Shown piece after piece: positions 6,087-10,985 of a DNA stretch of 10,985 nt (position 1 is the first letter of the stretch; every line of letters begins with the position of its first letter). The DNA is from an uncultured Bacillota bacterium (GTDB lineage Bacteria; Bacillota_I; Bacilli_A; Izemoplasmatales; UBA1188): the NCBI GenBank assembly GCA_900318975.1, contig ONMY01000219.1, forward strand, positions 1 through 10,985, read 5' to 3'. The translations under genes and the position numbers were made by a program. The notes below the pieces were generated by a model, which did no database searches, was not told the DNA's origin, and was given only the letters and a program-made list of their open reading frames with translations.

Positions 6087-7403
6087 CTATTTTGAATAAT
6101 ACATAATTGCAAAATATGCAAGAGCAATACACAAAACTACTATTACAATTACTAATATCCATTTGAAGAGAGTGTCTCTATTTAATTTCTTAGAGTAATA
6201 TTTCTTAATTATATCTCTAATCTCTTCATCTACTGTTTGATCATAATAGAGGTCAGATGCGATTAAATCTTCATTTTCTTCTTTTGGTTCTTCAGTTTCT
6301 TGAGTAGGTGCTTCTTCCTCTTTAGTCTCTTCCTCTGGTTCTTCTATAGGAGTTTCTTCTTGAGGCTCTTCCTCAGTTTCTTCTCTAGGGGTATCAAGAG
6401 GTGCTTCCTCAGTCTCTTTAGGTTCTTCTTCCTCTACTACTTCTTCCTCTGGATTTGCCTCTACTACTTCTTCCTCTGGCTCTTCTTGAGGAACCTCTTC
6501 TATTTGTGGTTCACTAGCATCTACAAATTCGCTTGATGTTGGAATTCCTTGGTCAGAGTGCTCGATTTCAGCTTGTTCAACAACGTCAATATTCTTTTCA
6601 TCGTCAAGAATAATATCATAGTTATATAAATCTTTTTCTATATCTTCATTATATTTATCAAGCTTATAGATTAGGTATTCTACCATATCAGATTTCTTGA
6701 GTTCTGATGAAACCTTGAATCCTTTTCTTTTTGAGTATTGAATAAGGTCGATTATTGCTTTATTACTTATTTCTGCCCTCTCTTCTTCAGTAAGCATAAA
6801 ACGGGCAGAGATTAAATCTAATAATTGTTGTTTATTGATTCTTTTTGGAATATCAACTCCATATTTTAATCCTAAGTCTTTTAGATAAACAACGTTATAA
6901 GTTTCAATTATTGATTCTTTTATAATAGATAGTGAAAGACCATCTAGGTAGCCTTTTGGTGTATAGAATAAAGTATCGAAATTAGCTAAGCAAGAAGCAA
7001 ATGTTTCTTCAGCTTCATCTACATTTTCATTTACCTTTGTGAGTGCTCCATCGAGAGCAATTGAGCTTTTGAATTTTTGTTGGTTCTTTAGGAAAAATCT
7101 CATAAACAAATTCTTGTATTCTTTAGCGTCTACAATGATATTGTTTTCTTCAATTGTTTTTCTAATTAGATGAATAGAGAAGAATTGATATGAGCGAAGT
7201 TTATAAGAAAATTCATCAGTATAATTTGCCATATAAAGTGGATCAAAGAAATATTTCTTACAAACATTTATTAGTAAAAACCTGTTTACGAAATCAGGAA
7301 AATAAATGTGATTATCTTTGAATATTTGAACCAAATCTTTACTTTTTACGTTTTCATATTTTGATGCTTCATTTCTAAGTTCTTCAAGATTTTGAAATTC
7401 CAT
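6087..7403 (-). CDS. Tail-anchored acidic membrane protein with two SAP/HeH-like motifs, function unknown
   Basis: 438 residues from the ATG at 7403, which has AAGAGGTGA (7409-7417) five bases upstream; a GTG three codons earlier would lie inside that site. The N-terminal part (1-170) is helical and of no family I recognise. Two segments resemble the helix-loop-helix of SAP, HeH and Rho N-terminal motifs. One is residues 175-198 (LKDLGLKYGVDIPKRINKQQ then LLDLI), the other 218-248 (IQYSKRKGFKVSSELKKSDM then VEYLIYKL). Residues 302-378 are a Glu/Pro/Thr-rich linker with repeated PEEEVVE. A short helix-like segment with Tyr and Lys precedes a single membrane segment (415-434) ending four residues before the stop. 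There is no N-terminal signal, so the body should be cytoplasmic and held to the membrane by its tail. SAP-like motifs often bind nucleic acid; that role here is inference. Terminators lie on both sides, so it is likely a single-gene unit. Confidence 0.85.
   Translation of the reverse strand: MEFQNLEELRNEASKYENVKSKDLVQIFKDNHIYFPDFVNRFLLINVCKKYFFDPLYMANYTDEFSYKLRSYQFFSIHLIRKTIEENNIIVDAKEYKNLFMRFFLKNQQKFKSSIALDGALTKVNENVDEAEETFASCLANFDTLFYTPKGYLDGLSLSIIKESIIETYNVVYLKDLGLKYGVDIPKRINKQQLLDLISARFMLTEEERAEISNKAIIDLIQYSKRKGFKVSSELKKSDMVEYLIYKLDKYNEDIEKDLYNYDIILDDEKNIDVVEQAEIEHSDQGIPTSSEFVDASEPQIEEVPQEEPEEEVVEANPEEEVVEEEEPKETEEAPLDTPREETEEEPQEETPIEEPEEETKEEEAPTQETEEPKEENEDLIASDLYYDQTVDEEIRDIIKKYYSKKLNRDTLFKWILVIVIVVLCIALAYFAIMYYSK
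6431..6479. repeat. 22-bp perfect direct repeat inside the acidic linker
   Basis: CCTCTACTACTTCTTCCTCT followed by GG occurs at 6431-6452 and again at 6458-6479, a period of 27 bases (9 codons). On the coding strand it encodes PEEEVVE twice. The whole stretch about 6290-6510 is almost pure purine on the coding strand. Such tracts tend to change length by slippage or unequal recombination. Confidence 0.8.
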
Positions 7404-7428
7404 AGCTATCACCTCTTATGCATATTTT

Positions 7429-7458
7429 ATAATATTAAAATAAAAATTTCAATAACAA
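7429..7458 (-). promoter_or_regulatory. Possible promoter of the tail-anchored protein gene
   Basis: On the minus strand: -35 TTGTTA (7453-7458), an 18-base spacer and -10 TATTAT (7429-7434), followed by a short leader with the AAGAGGTGA site. The area is so AT-rich that alternative boxes (TTGAAA with TATAAA at 15 bases) are also possible. A terminator lies directly upstream, so a promoter here is expected. Confidence 0.45.
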
Positions 7459-7460
7459 AT

Positions 7461-7490
7461 AAAAAAATCGCGAAGTCTTGCGATTTTTTT
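7461..7490 (-). terminator. Intrinsic terminator after the 80-residue gene
   Basis: AAAAAAATCGC (7461-7471) and GCGATTTTTTT (7480-7490) form an 11-bp stem with an 8-base loop, with seven T at the end on the minus strand. It begins 3 bases after the small gene's stop codon and closes the miaB - small gene unit. The symmetric A/T runs could also let it act on plus-strand transcripts, but no plus gene is here. Confidence 0.85.
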
Positions 7491-7493
7491 ACG

Positions 7494-7736
7494 TTATAAT
7501 GAAAGTTCTTTTTTAAACATATCATTTATTGTGGATGAAAGCTCATTTACCTCAGACAGCATGTCTTTAAAGCCATTTAGAGAGGTTTCATCAATATTGT
7601 TTTTTATGTCATTAATTGACTCAAATTTAGACAAAAGTACTTTTGATTGAATTTCCAAAAACTTGACCGAATCTAGCGATTTTATAGAATCAATTAACTC
7701 ATTTATATCTATATTTTTAATCGATAATCTTTCCAT
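7494..7736 (-). CDS. Small helical protein of unknown function, overlapping the end of miaB
   Basis: 80 residues, not recognised. Its start overlaps the last 20 bases of miaB in another frame and has GGAG (7742-7745) five bases upstream, so it is probably translated with miaB. The sequence is polar, rich in Ser, Asp, Lys and Ile/Leu, with hydrophobic residues spaced as in amphipathic helices (IDINELIDSIKSLDSVKFLE, and later LSEVNELSSTINDMF). It has no cysteine, no signal peptide and no membrane segment, so it is presumably cytoplasmic. The Bacillus gene at a similar place after miaB encodes RicA (YmcA), but this protein is much shorter and lacks that family's visible pattern. A terminator follows directly. 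The ribosome site, overlap and terminator together argue that it is a real gene. Confidence 0.7.
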   Translation of the reverse strand: MERLSIKNIDINELIDSIKSLDSVKFLEIQSKVLLSKFESINDIKNNIDETSLNGFKDMLSEVNELSSTINDMFKKELSL

Positions 7737-9153
7737 CTAGACTCCATGTCTTTGCATCAGTAATTTCAACATCTACAATTTCACCAATATATTTCTTATC
7801 TCCAATGACATTTACAAGTTTATTGTTTTCAGTATAACCCATTAAGATATCGTTTTGATTCTTTGAATAACCTTCAATTAACACTTTTACAGTTTGTCCA
7901 AGGAAGCGTTTATTGCCTCTTCCATAACCTTCATTTACTAAGTCATTTAATCTATAAAGTCTATCATATGCAACATCTTCTGTGATATCTTTATCTATGT
8001 ATTTTGCAGCTGGAGTTCCCTCTCTAGGTGAAAAGATAAATGTGTAAGCTCCTTCAAAATTACATCTCTTAACGAGTTCTAAAGTTTCATTAAAATCTTC
8101 TTCAGTTTCATATGGAAATGCAACAATTATATCTGTAGTAATAGATACTCCTGGAATTGCTTTATAGAGCTTATCGCAGAGTTCAATAAAAGACTCTTTC
8201 GTATATTTTCTATTCATCTTTTTTAATACTTTATTAGAACCAGACTGAACTGGAAGATGAATTGCAGGCATGATATTCTTTGAATTTTTGATAGCTTCAA
8301 TTTGTCTATCATCAAAGTCTTTAGGGTTGTTTGTCGTAAATCTAATTCTTGGAATAGGAAGTTTAGATAGGTCAGTTAAGAGATCTGCAAAATCATATTT
8401 TAAATCAACAAAGTCTTTTCCATAAGCATTTACGTTTTGCCCAAGAAGAGTTATTTCTTTATATCCTTCACTAATTAATCCTTCTACTTCTTTAATGATG
8501 TTTTCTGGAAGTCTTGAACGTTCCTTTCCTCTTGTGTATGGAACAATGCAGTATGTACAGAATTCATCACAACCATACATAATAGGTACCCAAGCTTTAA
8601 TCTTGCTTTCTCTTACCATTGGTATTTTTTCAACGATATCGCCTTCATAAGATAAAACATCTACTACTCTTTCTTTGTTTTCCATTACTCTTTTAATTAG
8701 TAATGGAAGAGAGTGGATGTTATGAGTTCCAAAAATGAAATCTACATTTTGATATTTAGTTAATAGTTTCCTAACAACTGATTCTTCTTGTGCCATACAG
8801 CCACAAAGACCAACTATTAGTTCTGGTTTTCTTCTTTTGAGTTGTTTAAGTCTACCGATTTCACCAAATACTTTGTCTTCTGCGTTTTTCCTTATTGCGC
8901 AAGTATTCATAAGGATTACATCTGTCTTATCTAAATCATAAGTAATAGTAAAAGACATCTCTTCCATGAGACCTCTTATCTTTTCTGAATCAGATTCATT
9001 ACCTTGACAACCATAAGTATATAGATAATATAATTTATCTTTACCAATTGATTTTAATGAATCATCAAGTTTGAATTCTTCAAAATTATTAGATTTGTCT
9101 AAACGCTTTCTCTCTTTATTTTGATCTGGGGAGTTAATAACTACTGGCTTCAT
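7717..9153 (-). CDS. miaB: tRNA-2-methylthio-N6-dimethylallyladenosine synthase (methylthiotransferase MiaB)
   Basis: 478 residues from the ATG at 9153, preceded by AGGAGGA; the frame stays open another 34 codons upstream but without a ribosome site. The N-terminal methylthiotransferase domain carries its three cluster cysteines in TYGCQGNESDS (Cys49), MNTCAIRKNAEDK (Cys85) and CGCMAQ (Cys119). The radical-SAM domain has GCDEFCTYCIVPYTRGKERS, giving Cys195-x3-Cys199-x2-Cys202. A TRAM domain (about 405-478) ends the protein. The enzyme uses SAM and two 4Fe-4S clusters to turn i6A37 into ms2i6A37 in tRNA; MiaA, encoded further down the strand, makes its substrate. The TYGCQ, NTCAIR and YTRGKERSR set distinguishes MiaB from MtaB and RimO relatives. 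The segment DIIVAFPYETEEDF differs slightly from the common VGFPGETEEDF. Its end overlaps the 80-residue gene. Confidence 0.97.
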   Translation of the reverse strand: MKPVVINSPDQNKERKRLDKSNNFEEFKLDDSLKSIGKDKLYYLYTYGCQGNESDSEKIRGLMEEMSFTITYDLDKTDVILMNTCAIRKNAEDKVFGEIGRLKQLKRRKPELIVGLCGCMAQEESVVRKLLTKYQNVDFIFGTHNIHSLPLLIKRVMENKERVVDVLSYEGDIVEKIPMVRESKIKAWVPIMYGCDEFCTYCIVPYTRGKERSRLPENIIKEVEGLISEGYKEITLLGQNVNAYGKDFVDLKYDFADLLTDLSKLPIPRIRFTTNNPKDFDDRQIEAIKNSKNIMPAIHLPVQSGSNKVLKKMNRKYTKESFIELCDKLYKAIPGVSITTDIIVAFPYETEEDFNETLELVKRCNFEGAYTFIFSPREGTPAAKYIDKDITEDVAYDRLYRLNDLVNEGYGRGNKRFLGQTVKVLIEGYSKNQNDILMGYTENNKLVNVIGDKKYIGEIVDVEITDAKTWSLDGKIID

Positions 9154-9187
9154 ATTTCCTCCTAATAATTTAAGTTTAAACAATTTT

Positions 9188-9243
9188 TTGGTTTTTTCCA
9201 AGCGAGTTTTTGAGTAAGTATTGGTTTTTTCCAAGCGAGTTTT
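9188..9243. repeat. Tandem repeat (23 identical bases, 33-base period) in the leader of miaB
   Basis: TTGGTTTTTTCCAAGCGAGT followed by TTT occurs at 9188-9210 and 9221-9243. Each copy contains TTGG-T6-CCAA, a small inverted repeat, next to AGCGAG, which also appears in the stem of the adjoining rny terminator. The pair lies between that terminator and the miaB ribosome site, so it would be in the miaB leader of any readthrough transcript. The period is exactly 11 codons and the frame of miaB stays open through it. Confidence 0.85.
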
Positions 9244-9253
9244 CAAAAACAAC

Positions 9254-9283
9254 ATAAATAGCGAGGGTTTCCTCGCTATTTAT
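9254..9283 (-). terminator. Intrinsic terminator of rny
   Basis: On the minus strand AAATAGCGAGG - AAAC - CCTCGCTATTT forms an 11-bp stem, extendable to 13 bp with flanking A-T pairs, followed by ATGTTGTTTTTG. It starts right at the rny stop codon. The T-run is interrupted, so partial readthrough into miaB is plausible. No convincing separate miaB promoter is seen in the leader (TTGGAA with TAAACT at 17 bases is a poor match). Confidence 0.8.
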
Positions 9284-10875
9284 TATTTAGCTATTTCTTG
9301 AGCTCTTTTTTCTCTTATTACTGTAACTTTAATAGTTCCAGGATAAGTTAGATTGTCTTCGATTTGATTCTTAACATCTCTTGCGATTAATGTTATATCA
9401 TCATCAGAGATTTCTTCAGGTTTAACGAGGATTCTAATTTCTCTACCTGCTTGAATTGCATAAGAGTTATCAACACCACGAACATTATTAGCAATTGTTT
9501 CTAATGATTCGAGTCTATTGATATAGTTCTCAAGTGATTCGCTTCTTGCACCAGGTCTTGCAGCGCTTAAGGCATCGGCAGCTTGTACAAGGCAAGCAAT
9601 AACGCTTTCAGGCTTAACATCACCATGGTGAGATTCTATTGCGTTTATAACAATAGGATTTTCTTTGTACTTTTTAGCAAGTGATACACCAAGTTCAACG
9701 TGGCTTCCTTCAACTTCGTGGTCGATTGCTTTACCGATATCATGAAGAAGACCTGCACGTTTTGCGAGGATTTCATCTTCACCGAGTTCAGCAGCCATCT
9801 TACCTGCGAAGAAAGCAACTTCGATTGAATGTTGGAGTACGTTTTGGCCGTAAGATGTTCTATAGTATAATCTACCTAATATCTTAAGTAGATCTGGATG
9901 CATCTTACCAACACCAACTTCGAATATAGCCTTATCACCACATTCTCTAATGAATTGGTTAACTTCAGCACGGCTTCTTTCAACCATTTCTTCGATTCTT
10001 GCAGGGTGGATACGACCATCTTCAACTAAGTATCCGATAGCACGTCTTGCGACTTCTCTACGGATTGGGTCAAAACAACTGAGAACGATTGATTCTGGAG
10101 TATCATCGACGATTAGGTCTACACCAGTTAGGGATTCAATTGTACGAATATTTCTTCCTTCCCTACCAATGATTCTACCTTTCATTTCATCATTTGGTAA
10201 TGATACAACAGATACTGTCCTTTCATTTGTAACATCTTGAGCATATTTTTGAATTGCAGCAGAGAGGATTTCTTTTGCCTTCTTTTCTGCAGTTTCTTTA
10301 GCGTGCTCTTCTTCATCGCGAATATATGAAGCGACTTCATCTCTCATTTCTTCTTCAGTCTTCTTCATAACGATTTCTTTTGCTTCTTCTAAACTAAGTT
10401 GCGCGATTTCAAATAGTTTTGTTTCTTGTTCTTTAATAGTAGCGTCTAGTTTTAAATGTTTTTCTTCTAGTGCTGATTTACGATCATCTAAAGATTGTTC
10501 TTTTCTATCTAAATTTTCTTCACGTTTATCTAGATTTAAAGATCTGTTGTCGAGAGAATTTTCGCGTGCCATAAGTTTGTCTTCTTGAGACTTCATAACC
10601 GCTTTTCTCTCTTTAATGTCATTATCGCATTCAGACTTTAATTTATATGTCTCTTGTTTTGCTTCAATGATTTTATCTTTTTTGATCTGTTCTGCTTCTT
10701 TTTCTGCTTCTTCTTTTCTCTTTTTGCACTCTTCATCAGTTGCTTTGAAAGATTTATCTTGATATATCTTTCTTATGAAAAGGCCAGCAGCTAGTCCAGC
10801 AGCAAGTGCTAAGACTATTCCAACAATAAGCCATACAGGCGAAATTCCACTAGACGCATCTGATAAAAATATCAT
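9283..10875 (-). CDS. rny: Ribonuclease Y
   Basis: 530 residues with the complete RNase Y layout. An N-terminal membrane anchor (14-34) is followed by a long charged coiled coil (about 45-205). This contains the repeated short pattern [21 protein letters not shown] domain (about 218-285) carries [10 protein letters not shown] at 233-242. An HD domain has His349, the His378-Asp379 pair in [14 protein letters not shown] near 414-419 and Asp434 in [14 protein letters not shown]. RNase Y is the membrane-bound endonuclease that starts mRNA decay in many Gram-positives. The start has GGAGG (10880-10884) only four bases upstream, somewhat short spacing. The gene has its own promoter, a hairpin in its leader and its own terminator. 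Confidence 0.97.
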   Translation of the reverse strand: MIFLSDASSGISPVWLIVGIVLALAAGLAAGLFIRKIYQDKSFKATDEECKKRKEEAEKEAEQIKKDKIIEAKQETYKLKSECDNDIKERKAVMKSQEDKLMARENSLDNRSLNLDKREENLDRKEQSLDDRKSALEEKHLKLDATIKEQETKLFEIAQLSLEEAKEIVMKKTEEEMRDEVASYIRDEEEHAKETAEKKAKEILSAAIQKYAQDVTNERTVSVVSLPNDEMKGRIIGREGRNIRTIESLTGVDLIVDDTPESIVLSCFDPIRREVARRAIGYLVEDGRIHPARIEEMVERSRAEVNQFIRECGDKAIFEVGVGKMHPDLLKILGRLYYRTSYGQNVLQHSIEVAFFAGKMAAELGEDEILAKRAGLLHDIGKAIDHEVEGSHVELGVSLAKKYKENPIVINAIESHHGDVKPESVIACLVQAADALSAARPGARSESLENYINRLESLETIANNVRGVDNSYAIQAGREIRILVKPEEISDDDITLIARDVKNQIEDNLTYPGTIKVTVIREKRAQEIAK

Positions 10876-10895
10876 AATGCCTCCATAATATATTT

Positions 10896-10915
10896 TTAAG
10901 TTATTGCTAACTTAA
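10896..10915 (-). promoter_or_regulatory. Hairpin with GNRA loop in the rny leader
   Basis: On the minus strand TTAAGTTA - GCAA - TAACTTAA is a perfect 8-bp stem closed by a GCAA tetraloop, a stable GNRA type. It is located about 11 bases upstream of the rny ribosome site and downstream of the predicted transcription start. It has no T-run, so it is not a terminator. A role in mRNA stability or autoregulation is inference. Confidence 0.6.
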
Positions 10916-10931
10916 TATTCGTACATCAATT

Positions 10932-10960
10932 ATTGTATCATTTAATGCTTTAAAGGTAAA
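10932..10960 (-). promoter_or_regulatory. Promoter of rny
   Basis: On the minus strand: -35 TTTACC (10955-10960), a 17-base spacer and -10 TACAAT (10932-10937) with TG one base upstream (extended -10). Predicted start is near 10925, giving a leader of about 50 bases that holds the GNRA hairpin and the GGAGG site. Nothing else is recognisable up to the window edge. Confidence 0.65.
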
Positions 10961-10985
10961 GTGAAAAATGAGATGGCAAAATAAA

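Noticed and set aside
6300..6536. Phe/Leu-rich plus-strand frame that could look like a small membrane protein
   Set aside because: Its composition is only the complement of the Glu-rich GAA/GAG codons on the other strand.
9188..9243. The two repeats as a CRISPR remnant
   Set aside because: There are only two copies with a 10-base gap, T-rich units and no cas genes; the size and spacing do not fit.
9681..10240. Two plus-strand open frames opposite rny
   Set aside because: Both are antisense to the KH and HD domain coding of RNase Y, with no domain or ribosome site.
10872..10886. Four-codon upstream frame (ATG GAG GCA TTA TGA) overlapping the rny start
   Set aside because: It contains the rny ribosome site itself and has no ribosome site of its own, so it is probably chance.

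Overview
The window looks like chromosomal housekeeping sequence from a low-GC Bacillota (Firmicutes) relative. Supporting signs are strong AGGAGG-type ribosome binding sites, RNase Y as the mRNA decay endonuclease, a Bacillus-type EF-P (KPGKG loop with Lys32), a Lit-type (DUF1461) membrane protein, and AT-rich codon use. TGG encodes Trp and TGA serves as a stop, so the standard bacterial code applies. A more exact assignment (for example Erysipelotrichia or other uncultured Bacilli) cannot be made from sequence reading alone. No mobile element, CRISPR array, tRNA or rRNA is visible.

Layout. (1) At the left edge, on the minus strand, is the 5' part of a secreted protein gene with its own extended -10 promoter and an operator-like palindrome over the start of the transcript. 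(2) Upstream of it, also minus, is a compact operon efp - CNNM/CorC-family transporter - class U sirtuin, driven by a good promoter just before efp. (3) A divergent intergenic region with GTAAGT/ACTTAC repeats separates this from a plus-strand cluster: a membrane-anchored rhodanese-like protein lacking the catalytic cysteine, a YhhN/TMEM86-family membrane protein, and a Lit-family lipoprotein transacylase candidate. A terminator hairpin that contains the rhodanese stop codon sits between the first two. (4) The cluster ends head-on against miaA. The two stop codons overlap inside the loop region of a shared hairpin. (5) The rest is minus strand, in transcription order: rny (RNase Y), miaB, an 80-residue unknown protein overlapping miaB, a tail-anchored acidic protein with two SAP/HeH-like motifs, and miaA. 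Intrinsic terminators follow rny, the small gene and the tail-anchored gene, so these neighbours are partly uncoupled.

How the genes relate. MiaA and MiaB catalyse successive steps of tRNA A37 modification (i6A, then ms2i6A). EF-P and the two tRNA-modifying enzymes serve translation, and RNase Y serves RNA decay. The plus-strand pair YhhN-like/Lit may both act on membrane acyl or ether lipid groups, but that link is inference. The parts least explained by known biology are the tail-anchored SAP-like protein, the 33-base tandem repeat leader before miaB, the 80-residue protein coupled to miaB, and the stop-codon/terminator overlap in the rhodanese-YhhN junction.
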